64,000 bases of DNA. It comes from Paracoccus tegillarcae. GTDB lineage: Bacteria > Pseudomonadota > Alphaproteobacteria > Rhodobacterales > Rhodobacteraceae. Below are positions 17,024 through 24,221 of the stretch, one piece after another. The position numbers were made by a program, and so were the translations under genes. Every line of letters begins with the position of its first letter. Position 1 is the stretch's first letter. The stretch lies in assembly GCF_002847305.1 (NCBI RefSeq), contig NZ_CP025408.1:1943001-2007000 (forward strand). The letters are read 5' to 3'. The notes beneath the pieces are model-generated. The model made no database searches. It had not been told where the DNA came from and worked only from the letters and a program-made list of their open reading frames with translations.

Positions 17024-17456
17024 TCGTCCTCGGGTCAGTTGTGTAATATGCTGTTTAAAGCGCGCGACTTGGCTCTTCACTGAACGCAAAGTTCTTGAAC
17101 CCGTGGCTTGATCGATAATGAAAACGCCTCGTGCGGAGGGACGCACGGTTCGTGCCTCTGCCGAAGGAATCCGGCCCTGACTATGACTATCTAGTCGATT
17201 TGCTCTGGGACACAAACCAGCTTTTGCGCCGCGCGGTAGAGGCGGTGGTGAGCGCGCATCACTCACCAAGTCTGCGCGGCGTTGTGTGAAACAAGAAGCA
17301 ATCGTCAAAAAATCGCTGGCGCGAAACCCAGCAATCGTTCGTGACCGTCCGGTGAAGGCGCTCTGGCGCTGTTTCGGTTCAGTCAGTTACGCTGCCTGAG
17401 CAGCGTAACGCCAGGGCATCAGCTCGTCCAGTCGTGTGATCTTGTGGTCGGCGATC
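17024..17456. other. Spacer between cargo operon and IS3
   Basis: The first part (17024-17326) contains no confident gene. One short coding-like frame (17152-17289) reads 'VPLPKESGPDYDYLVDLLWDTNQLLRRAVEAV', possibly the end of a lost gene. The second part (17327-17456) is the inverted IS66 right end. A hairpin CGTGCG-GAGGGA-CGCACG lies at 17130-17147. Confidence 0.5.
17152..17289 (+). CDS. Possible short gene remnant
   Basis: This is a 45-codon frame starting GTG, open upstream to a TGA at 17119-17121. The residue composition (Asp/Leu/Trp-rich, 'YDYLVDLLWDTNQLLRRAVE') looks like protein rather than chance, but I recognise no family. It lies between the PAAR gene and the IS66 fragment, so it is probably debris from a gene interrupted by the rearrangement. 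Confidence 0.2.
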   Translation: MPLPKESGPDYDYLVDLLWDTNQLLRRAVEAVVSAHHSPSLRGVV

Positions 17457-17457
17457 T
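17327..17457 (-). repeat. 131-bp inverted repeat, copy 2 (IS66 right-end fragment)
   Basis: The reverse complement is identical to 10063-10193. It holds only the last codons of tnpC, the IS66 right terminal repeat (17341 inward, GTGACCGTCCGG) and 14 bases outside it. The rest of this IS66 copy is missing because the fragment ends exactly at the first base of the IS3 left inverted repeat. Confidence 0.85.
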
Positions 17458-17519
17458 GGACCTGTCGCGGTTTGGTGCCGCTCCTTTGACCACGTAATGT
17501 GCAGCAAAGGAGATGAACC

Positions 17520-17795
17520 ATGGGCACAGTCAGGACGGATGAATTTCGCAAGGATGCAGTGCGGATTGCGCTGACCAGCGGGCTTTCGCGGCGTCAAGTT
17601 GCGGATGATCTTGGGGTCGGCTTGTCGACCCTCAATAAGTGGGTGAACGCACACCGGGACACGGACGTAGTCTCAGCCGAAGATCGCGAGCTGGCGCGTG
17701 AGAACGAACGGCTTCGGCGCGAGAACCGTATCCTCAAGGAGGAGAGGGACATCCTAAAAAAAGCCACCCAGTTCTTCGCGGGCCAAAAGCCGTGA
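17520..17795 (+). CDS. IS3 transposase OrfA
   Basis: This 91-residue HTH protein is OrfA of the IS3 family ('DEFRKDAVRIALTSGLSRRQVADDLGVGLSTLNKWV') with a C-terminal leucine-zipper-like helix ('ELARENERLRRENRILKEERDILKKATQFF'). AAAGGAG at 17507-17513 is its ribosome binding site. The run of seven A at 17756-17762 followed by G is a typical -1 frameshift site. The orfB frame is open from there, so an OrfAB fusion transposase can form. Confidence 0.93.
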   Translation: MGTVRTDEFRKDAVRIALTSGLSRRQVADDLGVGLSTLNKWVNAHRDTDVVSAEDRELARENERLRRENRILKEERDILKKATQFFAGQKP

Positions 17796-18649
17796 GGTTC
17801 AGGTTCATCGAAGAACAGCGCGGGGCCTTCCCGATCGACCGGCTTTGCCAGGTGATGAATGTCAGCCCGCGTGGATTACGGGCCTTCCGCAGCCGCCCAG
17901 CCAGCCACAGGCAGCGCATGGACATGGTCGTTCTGGCGCATATCAAGGAACAGTCGCGTCTGAGCTTGGGCAGCTATGGTCGGCCGAGGATGACAGAGGA
18001 GCTGAAAGAGGTTGGTGTCGATGTCGGGCATCGACGCGTCGGTCGCCTGATGCGCGAAAACAGGATCATCGTTGAAAGAACGCGTAAGTTCAAAGCCACG
18101 ACCGACAGCGCCCATACGTTCAACATCGCCCCGAACCTGCTGGATCGCGACTTTAGTGCAGCCGGGCCCAACCAGAAATGGGCGGGCGACATCAGCTACA
18201 TCTGGACCCGCGAGGGCTGGCTATATCTGGCAGTCATCCTGGACCTGCACTCCCGCCGCGTGATCGGCTGGGCTGTCAGCAACCGGATGAAGCGCGATCT
18301 GGCGATCCGGGCCTTGAAGATGGCGATTGCCTTCAGGTCGCCACCCAAAGGCTGCATCTTCCACAGCGACAGGGGCAGCCAATACTGTTCGCATGACTAC
18401 CAGAAGATCCTGCGCCAGCATGGCTTCAAAGTCTCGATGAGCGGCAAAGGTAATTGTTATGACAATGCGGCCGTCGAGACATTCTTCAAAACCATCAAGG
18501 CCGAGCTGATCTGGCGGCGGTCATGGGTAACCCGGCGGCACGCTGAGATGGCGATCTTCGAATACATCAATGGGTTCTACAATCCGCGTCGACGGCACTC
18601 AGCACTGGGCTGGAAAAGCCCGGTCGCTTTTGAACGGAAGGTGGCTTAA
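17792..18649 (+). CDS. IS3 transposase OrfB (rve integrase domain)
   Basis: This 285-residue product is OrfB, carrying the retroviral-type integrase core. Catalytic residues are visible as D133 ('WAGDISYIW'), D193 ('FHSDRGSQY') and E229 ('YDNAAVETFF'), which gives the D-D(35)E spacing. The N-terminal HTH_21-like part reads 'GSYGRPRMTEELKEVGVDVGHRRVGRLMRENRI'. It is in the -1 frame relative to orfA and is normally made as the OrfAB fusion. GTG 17792 is a possible independent start. It appears intact. Confidence 0.93.
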   Translation: MRFRFIEEQRGAFPIDRLCQVMNVSPRGLRAFRSRPASHRQRMDMVVLAHIKEQSRLSLGSYGRPRMTEELKEVGVDVGHRRVGRLMRENRIIVERTRKFKATTDSAHTFNIAPNLLDRDFSAAGPNQKWAGDISYIWTREGWLYLAVILDLHSRRVIGWAVSNRMKRDLAIRALKMAIAFRSPPKGCIFHSDRGSQYCSHDYQKILRQHGFKVSMSGKGNCYDNAAVETFFKTIKAELIWRRSWVTRRHAEMAIFEYINGFYNPRRRHSALGWKSPVAFERKVA

Positions 18650-18688
18650 ACGAGCACTCGGAGCGGCACAAATACGTGACAGGTCCAC

Positions 18689-18865
18689 GGCATCCCTGTC
18701 TCTTCGGAGAATCTCAGCGAGCAGGCGCGTGCGCGCCTGCATTCTGATCGGCCTGTCGATCTGACCGGCAAGCATCGGGTCTTCTTGGAATGGCACCGGA
18801 CGAAGGTATTCGACGTCAAGGCGCCTGACGTCTCGCCTGCGGTTGGAGCACATAAGCAGACTTAG
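18689..18865 (+). pseudogene. Gene remnant right of IS3
   Basis: An open frame of 58 codons begins at the IS3 edge and ends at TAG 18863-18865. It reads 'GIPVSSENLSEQARARLH ... LTGKHRVFLEWHRTKVFDVKAPDVSPAVG', which looks like the C-terminus of a real protein, but I do not recognise it. The 5' part would have been lost with the rest of the IS66 copy when the IS3-adjacent deletion formed. Confidence 0.35.
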
Positions 18866-19040
18866 ACATCTTGCTAGAGGCGAAATCGCCTAAGTCTCGT
18901 CGGACTGCGCGGACTGATCAATCCCTGTGAGGCTGTCGCAAACCATCGCAACCAAGCGCCTAAAATGTTGGCGGATCGGTAGGCGGGTATAGGAGTGAAG
19001 CCAACAAAAAGTCAGCGTAATAAACAATAAATTGGATAAA
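18866..19040. other. Right end of island, non-coding
   Basis: AT-rich sequence between the gene remnant and the tRNA 3' end. I see no gene here. As the end of the island it may contain integrase arm-type binding sites, but no repeat is obvious by eye. Confidence 0.4.
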
Positions 19041-19054
19041 TGGTAGCGGAGGAG
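19041..19054 (+). repeat. attR-like repeat within tRNA-Met 3' end
   Basis: TGGTAGCGGAGGAG is identical to 698-711 and corresponds to the last 14 nt of the tRNA (CTCCTCCGCTACCA on the minus strand). It marks the right border of the island. Confidence 0.85.
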
Positions 19055-19117
19055 GGACTTGAACCCCCGACACGCGGATTATGATTCCGCTGCTCTAACC
19101 AGCTGAGCTACTCCGCC
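19041..19117 (-). tRNA. tRNA-Met (CAT, elongator)
   Basis: The minus strand folds as a complete 77-nt tRNA. It has a 7-bp acceptor stem (GGCGGAG with CTCCGCT, one G-U), a D arm AGCTCAGCTGGTTAGAGC, an anticodon stem GCGGA/TCCGC with loop ATCATAA (anticodon CAT), and a T arm with TTCAAGT. A CCA end is encoded. The G-U end of the acceptor and the lack of initiator features favour elongator Met. Its 3' end is the integration site of the island and is restored intact. Confidence 0.95.
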
Positions 19118-19197
19118 ACAAGTCCGGGGGATTTAGGACGACCGCCGCGTGGGGTCAAGCGGTTTTCTTGTGCTTTTCCCGAGCATGCAGTCTTCAA

Positions 19198-19545
19198 TCA
19201 GCGGCTGGGTTGCACGCGGTTTCGGGCCAGTTTCAACTCTATATATTCGCGCAGTTCTTCGATCTCTGCGCGGCTGTCGCGCAGGCCGTCCATGGCTGCG
19301 CGCAGTTCCGCCTCGGTGCCGACCAGTTTGGACCGCAATTCTGCCTCGCGCTCTTCCAGCCGGGCAATGGCTTCGTCGCGTTGTTCCTCGGCTTCGTGCA
19401 ATTGCTGGGCCATGCGGTCAAGCTCGCCCATATCGCCGCGGGTGGGGCGGGTCAGGCGATGGATCAACCAACTGGCGAACCAGCCCAGAACGAAGGCGGT
19501 GAACAGGATGATGGCCGTGACGGTTATGAATTCGGTGCGGTTCAT
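19198..19545 (-). CDS. Membrane-anchored coiled-coil protein
   Basis: This 115-residue protein has one N-terminal transmembrane helix (about residues 7-30, 'ITVTAIILFTAFVLGWFASWLI'). A long charged coiled coil follows (about 38-108: 'LHEAEEQRDEAIARLEEREAELRSKL'). No catalytic motif is present. It lies 9 bp downstream of the OmpA-family gene in the same direction and is probably co-transcribed with it. It may support an envelope-spanning assembly; that is inference. Confidence 0.8.
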   Translation of the reverse strand: MNRTEFITVTAIILFTAFVLGWFASWLIHRLTRPTRGDMGELDRMAQQLHEAEEQRDEAIARLEEREAELRSKLVGTEAELRAAMDGLRDSRAEIEELREYIELKLARNRVQPSR

Positions 19546-19554
19546 CGCTAGGTT

Positions 19555-21792
19555 CTACTCTGCGCCTTCGTCAGCCCCGGCGGGTCGCGGTTCGGGGCGG
19601 GGCGTATCCTCGTCCGGGGTCATCACCGGCAGCCTAACGTTTTCCTCATCGGCGTCCAGCCCGGTCTGAGACTGGCTCACCACCGCCTCGGCAACGCCAA
19701 CCACGGCGGGGGAATGCACGTACGGACCGGCAGGCATCGTGATATCAGGCCCGCCGATGCCCGTTGCTTCATTACCGTCCGCAGCACCGTCTGTTTGGCT
19801 GTCAGCCTCTGCAATGGCTGCGTCGGACGCGGGGTCGCTATCGTCAACGGCCACCTGCTGTGGTGCTTCGTCTGGGTTTTCGCCCTCGGCCTCGTGGTCC
19901 ACGTGGGTTGTCGCCTGTTCCTCCTCTGTCACGCCAGAGACGACGACGGGCTCGGGCAGCGCCTCGCGGCGCACCGGCGCGTCCGACAGCAGGCGGAATT
20001 CGATGCGGCGATTTGCCTCTCGGCCCTCTTCGGTCTCGTTCGAGGCAACAGGCTGGCTTTCGCCATAGCCGCGCGCGGTCAGGTTGGTGCCGTCAATGTC
20101 GGCCTCGACCATGGCGGTCAGCACGGCTTGGGCGCGGGCCCGCGACAGGTCGGCGTTGAAGCCTTCCGAGCCTTGCGAATCGGTGTGCCCGCTCAGCTCG
20201 ATCTGGAAAACGGTGCAGTTGTCCATGGCTTCGGACAGGCGCCCCAGGGTTTCAGCCGGGTCGCCGGCGATGACCGATTTGTTCGGCTCGAATCCGATGG
20301 CCGATTCGGACATGATCGTGTTCAACTGCGCCACGCATTCGTCGCCACTCGGCAGGCCCAGCAGTGGGTCCAGCCGTTCATCATAGCGGATCGCCAGTTC
20401 ATATTGCGCGCCGGCGCCAAGCCGCTGCGACAGCGTCGATGCCGCCTGTTCCGAGGCGTTGCGATTGCCCGATGTGCCGGTGATCCGAACCAGTTCAGGC
20501 GTTACCGTGACCGCCCCGTTGCGCAGTGTCGCCACAGCCTCCAGCGCCGCGATGACGCGAACGGTCCAGCCGCCGGGGACGCTGTCATCGGTGCGCAATG
20601 TGCTTTCGACCTGATCAAAGCGCGAGCCCGCGAAACTGTCGACAGCTTCGCGCATGCGTTGGTCAGTGATCCGTCCGCGCATGTACAGCGTTTGATCCGG
20701 CGCCACGCTGGCGATGAATTCGACCGGCCCCGCATCGGCATCGGCGGGTTGTTCCAACTCGGCCTGCAGGGAAAATACAGCCGGCAGGTCCTGTTCCAAC
20801 TGACCGACAGCTGCGTCAAAGATGTCGCGCTCGACGCTGGCCGGGGCGAAGAGGGCGATATCGGCATCCGACAGAGTGACCGCGCCGGCGCCCAGACCTG
20901 CCACAGTCGAGATCGCCTGGACCGCCGCGTTGGACCAATCCGGCGACGGCGAGCCAAGGCCGATGGTGCAGCCGGTCGGCCCTTGCAGGCCGGCAGTGCG
21001 GGCAGCCGCCAGAATGCGGTCGCGGCCCACGTCGGTATCGGCAGCACAGGCGTCGAAACGCACGCCTTCCTCGTCGATCACAAAGCGCAGCGTAAAGGGG
21101 GCGATTACCGGGCGCGGGGCCGAGATTTCGCTGACCAGCACCAGATCGGCAGGCTTGGTCCGGCGCAGCGCCGTTTCCAGCCGTGCCTTTTCGGCGGCGC
21201 TGTCGGTGATGGCGTTGATCGTTATCAGGCCCGGCGCGACGGAAATCTTGGCGTGTCGCGCAATCTGTGCTGCGCGCAGGCCGAATTCCAGCGCCTCGGA
21301 CCAGCCGTCGGGGGTCGGGAAATCGGCGGCCTCCAGCAGATCGACGACCTGCGGGGCTGCGGTTTCGCTTTGCAGGTTGCGCACCACGGCCAGTCGGTCG
21401 GTCTCTGCCGGGACCAGCCCGATCAGCGAAATTCCTTCGTCATTGCGCAGCAATTCAACGCTGAAATCCGGCGGCGTGATCGCATCGGGCGTGGCCACCT
21501 GCATCTCGTCGATGATCCGGCTTGGATCGACGACAGCAGCCACCTGCGTCATGGCGCGGAACCGCTGGACCTCGCTTGGTGCGGTGCCGGACAGCTGCAC
21601 TTGCAGGCCGTTGGTTGCCACATCGGCCCATTCATACCCGCCGGTATCCAGCGCGACGCTGACATCCTGCAATGAGCGTTCCTCGATAAAGCGCGCGGTC
21701 GCGGTCGCCGCCATCCAGCAAAGACCGCCCGCACCAGCCAGAACCACAATGGTAGCAAATGCGGTCGAGCGCTTGTGCGGATCATCGGTCAT
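19555..21792 (-). CDS. OmpA-family protein with BON-like repeats
   Basis: This 745-residue envelope protein has one N-terminal transmembrane helix (about 12-32). The large periplasmic part (about 40-470) contains repeated BON-like folds ('NGLQVQLSGTAPSEVQRFRAM', 'APGLITINAITDSAAEKARLETAL'). An OmpA peptidoglycan-binding domain follows at about 490-605 ('ELSGHTDSQGSEGFNADLSRARAQAVL', 'ARGYGESQPVASN'). The tail (about 610-745) is acidic and low in complexity. It has an inner-membrane anchor instead of a beta-barrel. It is likely to connect the membrane with the cell wall; the exact role is not known to me. Confidence 0.85.
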   Translation of the reverse strand: MTDDPHKRSTAFATIVVLAGAGGLCWMAATATARFIEERSLQDVSVALDTGGYEWADVATNGLQVQLSGTAPSEVQRFRAMTQVAAVVDPSRIIDEMQVATPDAITPPDFSVELLRNDEGISLIGLVPAETDRLAVVRNLQSETAAPQVVDLLEAADFPTPDGWSEALEFGLRAAQIARHAKISVAPGLITINAITDSAAEKARLETALRRTKPADLVLVSEISAPRPVIAPFTLRFVIDEEGVRFDACAADTDVGRDRILAAARTAGLQGPTGCTIGLGSPSPDWSNAAVQAISTVAGLGAGAVTLSDADIALFAPASVERDIFDAAVGQLEQDLPAVFSLQAELEQPADADAGPVEFIASVAPDQTLYMRGRITDQRMREAVDSFAGSRFDQVESTLRTDDSVPGGWTVRVIAALEAVATLRNGAVTVTPELVRITGTSGNRNASEQAASTLSQRLGAGAQYELAIRYDERLDPLLGLPSGDECVAQLNTIMSESAIGFEPNKSVIAGDPAETLGRLSEAMDNCTVFQIELSGHTDSQGSEGFNADLSRARAQAVLTAMVEADIDGTNLTARGYGESQPVASNETEEGREANRRIEFRLLSDAPVRREALPEPVVVSGVTEEEQATTHVDHEAEGENPDEAPQQVAVDDSDPASDAAIAEADSQTDGAADGNEATGIGGPDITMPAGPYVHSPAVVGVAEAVVSQSQTGLDADEENVRLPVMTPDEDTPRPEPRPAGADEGAE

Positions 21793-21854
21793 ATAATGGG
21801 CTTCAGTCTGCTATCGGGTCCACTTGATCTAGCGGGCGGATTGGCCTTTCGCAA

Positions 21855-22793
21855 TCAGACCAGTCCGGCGACGGCAAGAAACAGCGCAAGAATCAGCCCC
21901 GCATCCCGGTTCGATCGGAACAGCGTGAGGCAGCCGGAACTGTCTTTTGGATCAAGGCGCCACCATTGCCACAGCAAATGCGCTGTAAAACCGGCCAGAC
22001 CGATCAGCCCCATGACCAGGCCGTCACCCGTCAGCACGATTGCGAGAGCCAGCATCACCACGGCCAGTCCGCCAAACCAAAGCAGCACTAGTGGGCTGTG
22101 ATCGCCAAAAAGCCGCGCGGTGGATTTCACGCCGATCAGGGCGTCATCCTCGACATCCTGATGGGCATAGATGGTGTCGTAAAAGATCGTCCAGGCAATG
22201 CCGCCCAGATAAGCTGCGATGGGGGCGGCATCGACGCGGCCGGTATGGGCCGCATAGGCCAGAAGGACGCCCCAGTTGAACGCCAGACCCAAAAAGATCT
22301 GCGGCCACCAGGTAAAGCGTTTGGCAAAGGGATAGATGGCGACCAGCACGATAGAGGCGATGCCCAACAGAATCGCCACCCAGCCCAGGGTCAGCAGGAT
22401 CAGAAAGCTGATCCCCGCCTGCACGCCCATCCAGATCAGCGCGCCCCTGACGGTTACTTGCCCCGACGGAATGGGCCGCGACCGCGTGCGCGCCACGCTG
22501 CCGTCAATGTCGCGGTCGGTGATGTCATTCCAGGTGCAGCCCGCCCCGCGCATCAGAAACGCGCCGAGGGTGCTGGCGACCGCGATCCACAGATCGAACC
22601 AGCGCGGCCCGTCGGCCATCATCGCCAGCCCGATCCCCCACCAGCAGGGCAGCAACAGCAGCCATGTTCCGATAGGCCGGTCGGCGCGGGACAGGCGCAG
22701 CCAGGGCCGCCAGGCCGAAGGTGCGTAAAGGTCGACCCAATTTCCCGCCGGCGCATCGGCGACAGAGGCTGGCGTTTCCGTTTGGCTTTGCAT
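21855..22793 (-). CDS. ubiA: 4-hydroxybenzoate octaprenyltransferase
   Basis: This 312-residue polytopic membrane enzyme prenylates 4-hydroxybenzoate in ubiquinone synthesis. The first aspartate-rich motif is 'NDITDRDIDGSVARTRSRP' and the second lies in 'YDTIYAHQDVEDD'; these bind the Mg-diphosphate of the prenyl donor. About eight hydrophobic segments are visible, with a soluble N-terminal extension of about 30 residues. It diverges from rsmE with only 14 bp between the start codons, so the promoters overlap. Confidence 0.95.
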   Translation of the reverse strand: MQSQTETPASVADAPAGNWVDLYAPSAWRPWLRLSRADRPIGTWLLLLPCWWGIGLAMMADGPRWFDLWIAVASTLGAFLMRGAGCTWNDITDRDIDGSVARTRSRPIPSGQVTVRGALIWMGVQAGISFLILLTLGWVAILLGIASIVLVAIYPFAKRFTWWPQIFLGLAFNWGVLLAYAAHTGRVDAAPIAAYLGGIAWTIFYDTIYAHQDVEDDALIGVKSTARLFGDHSPLVLLWFGGLAVVMLALAIVLTGDGLVMGLIGLAGFTAHLLWQWWRLDPKDSSGCLTLFRSNRDAGLILALFLAVAGLV

Positions 22794-22807
22794 AGCGTCG
22801 GCCCGTT

Positions 22808-23530
22808 ATGGCGAAGGTTCGACTGTTCATAGATCACCCGTTGGCTGCGGGACAACCCGTCCCGCTAGCGGCGGCGCAGGCGCATTACCTGTCTGGCGTC
22901 ATGCGGATGCGTCAGGGCGATGAGATCGCCGTTTTCAACGGTCATGATGGTGAATGGGCGGCCCGGATCGTTCAGGCTGGCAAGCGCGGCGGCGAATTGC
23001 TGGCGCTGGATCAGACCGCGCCGCAGCGCAATCCGCCGGATCTGTGGCTGCTGTTCGCGCCGATCAAGAAGGCACGGACCGACTTTATCGTCGAAAAAGC
23101 CGCCGAAATGGGCGTATCGCGCATCTTGCCGGTGCAGACCGATTTCACCAATTCCGAACGTATCCGTCAGGACCGTTTGCAAGCGCATGCCGTCGAGGCC
23201 GCCGAACAATGCGGCGGTACCTTTGTCCCGACGGTCGATGATCTGGCACCATTGGCCCGCCTGCTGGATGGCTGGGATGCCTCGCGCCGCATCCTTTGGG
23301 CAGACGAGGCCGCGGCCGGGCCATTCGACTCGATGGCCGGCTTGCCGCAGGGCCCCTGGGCGGTGTTGATCGGGCCGGAAGGCGGGTTTTCGCAGGCCGA
23401 ACGTGACCGGCTACGGGCCTGCCCATACGTCAATTCCATCAGCTTAGGCCCGCGCATCCTGCGCGCAGATACGGCAGCCGTGGCCGCCTTGACCCTATGG
23501 CAGGCATCTTTGGGTGACTGGAAAGCATAG
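22808..23530 (+). CDS. rsmE: 16S rRNA (uracil1498-N3)-methyltransferase
   Basis: This 240-residue SPOUT-class methyltransferase modifies U1498 of 16S rRNA. The N-terminal PUA-like part shows 'AQAHYLSGVMRMRQGDEIAVFNG'. The knotted C-terminal SAM-binding part shows 'KAAEMGVSRILPVQTDFTN', 'LIGPEGGFSQAERD' and 'SLGPRILRADTAAVAAL', all characteristic of RsmE. Length is normal. It diverges from ubiA. Confidence 0.95.
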   Translation: MAKVRLFIDHPLAAGQPVPLAAAQAHYLSGVMRMRQGDEIAVFNGHDGEWAARIVQAGKRGGELLALDQTAPQRNPPDLWLLFAPIKKARTDFIVEKAAEMGVSRILPVQTDFTNSERIRQDRLQAHAVEAAEQCGGTFVPTVDDLAPLARLLDGWDASRRILWADEAAAGPFDSMAGLPQGPWAVLIGPEGGFSQAERDRLRACPYVNSISLGPRILRADTAAVAALTLWQASLGDWKA

Positions 23531-23665
23531 CGAAAACAGGCGTTTTGTATAGAACGACCGTTTGCGGTAACGCTGCAACGCAGTATTTTAAAATATATAT
23601 TTGCCATATGGTTATGCGTCTGGTGCAGGGCGGCATTGCCTCTTCCGCCTCTGGTTTGCTGCGGG

Positions 23666-23712
23666 TGCAGCATCTATCTTTGCTGCATGGGAGCGGCCCG
23701 GACCAGCCGGGC
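23666..23712 (+). promoter_or_regulatory. Two-hairpin leader upstream of DUF1127 gene
   Basis: Two hairpins lie between an AT-rich block (23580-23605) and the DUF1127 ribosome binding site. The first is TGCAGCA...TGCTGCA (23666-23672/23681-23687). The second is GCCCGG-ACCAG-CCGGGC (23696-23701/23707-23712). The AT block could hold a promoter. The hairpins could act in mRNA stability or sRNA processing. No known riboswitch class is recognised. Confidence 0.35.
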
Positions 23713-23734
23713 ATCACCTGGAAGGAATGACAAG

Positions 23735-23920
23735 ATGACTGCTATTGCCACGAATAACGGCGTCGCCCTTGATGGCCTCTTTGCCGAACTGCGGACCCGC
23801 TTTCAGGCATGGAGCGTTCGCCGCGAGACTCGCAAGGCGCTGAACCAACTGTCCGAGCGTCAGCTGGAAGACATCGGCATGTGCCGCGCCGATATCGATA
23901 CGGTCGTGGGCACGCTGTAA
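23735..23920 (+). CDS. DUF1127 small protein
   Basis: This 61-residue arginine-rich protein has a DUF1127 (YjiS-like) motif in its C-terminal half ('ETRKALNQLSERQLEDIGMCRADID'). Proteins of this family in Rhodobacter (for example CcaF1) bind RNA and are stress-regulated, often with linked small RNAs. GGAAGGA at 23721-23727 supports ATG 23735. A strong terminator follows, so it forms a monocistronic unit. Confidence 0.88.
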   Translation: MTAIATNNGVALDGLFAELRTRFQAWSVRRETRKALNQLSERQLEDIGMCRADIDTVVGTL

Positions 23921-23956
23921 GATGCGACCAAACGACCAGGCGACCCAAACAGACCG

Positions 23957-23995
23957 AACCCCCGCTGACCGATAAGGCAGCGGGGGTTTTTCTTT
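23957..23995 (+). terminator. Rho-independent terminator after DUF1127 gene
   Basis: An 11-bp stem (AACCCCCGCTG...CAGCGGGGGTT) with an ACCGATAAGG loop runs into TTTTTCTTT. It ends the DUF1127 transcript and insulates the phosphate transporter gene. Confidence 0.85.
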
Positions 23996-24221
23996 GCCCG
24001 CTGCGTCCTGACGGGCCAGCCAACCGGCCTGCGCGTGGCACAGGGCAGGCTTTACCCCCGACATTCGATGAACCTCCCGGTGCCGCTGCTAGACATTCGT
24101 CACGAAAATGTCGCAAAAGGCACAGCGCGCAAACGCATGGAAAAGATGGCACCGCGCCGAGGCGCGGGAACAATGGAATAAGGTGACGCGTGCGGCGTTT
24201 GCGTTGAAACAGGAGAGTGAC

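Larger units (their letters stand above)
17457..18687 (+). mobile_element. IS3-family insertion sequence
   Basis: This 1,231-bp element encodes orfA and orfB. Its terminal inverted repeats are 28 bp, both starting TGGACCTGTC and both ending GTGCCGCTCC at their inner side (left 17457-17484, right 18660-18687 reversed). The flanking bases (GATC on the left, CGGC on the right) do not form a duplication. Together with the truncated IS66 at its left edge, this suggests a deletion next to the element after insertion. Confidence 0.9.
698..19054. mobile_element. tRNA-Met-integrated genomic island (~18.4 kb)
   Basis: The element lies between a 14-bp direct repeat of the tRNA-Met 3' end. It carries a P4-type integrase at its left end, a replication/regulation backbone (AlpA-like, HTH, helicase, primase, XRE), an IS66, a type VI effector cargo operon and an IS3. 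The tRNA is intact at the right end. Integrases of this class usually lie beside the tRNA. Here the integrase lies at the opposite end, beside the short repeat. No capsid, terminase, conjugation or T6SS apparatus genes are visible, so it looks like a satellite or decayed element carrying cargo. Confidence 0.85.

Noticed and set aside
17130..17152. Hairpin CGTGCG-GAGGGA-CGCACG followed by GTTC, resembling a group II intron domain V
   Set aside because: It lacks the catalytic AGC triad, the bulge and the conserved 34-nt layout, and no intron reverse transcriptase is present.
20822..21796. Long plus-strand ORF (324 codons) opposite the OmpA-BON gene
   Set aside because: It is a shadow of the high-GC minus-strand gene; Ser/Arg-rich composition, no family pattern.
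24108..24221. In-frame N-terminal extension of the phosphate transporter
   Set aside because: No ribosome binding site is seen, whereas GGAGAG directly precedes ATG 24222; the extension does not look like PiT sequence.
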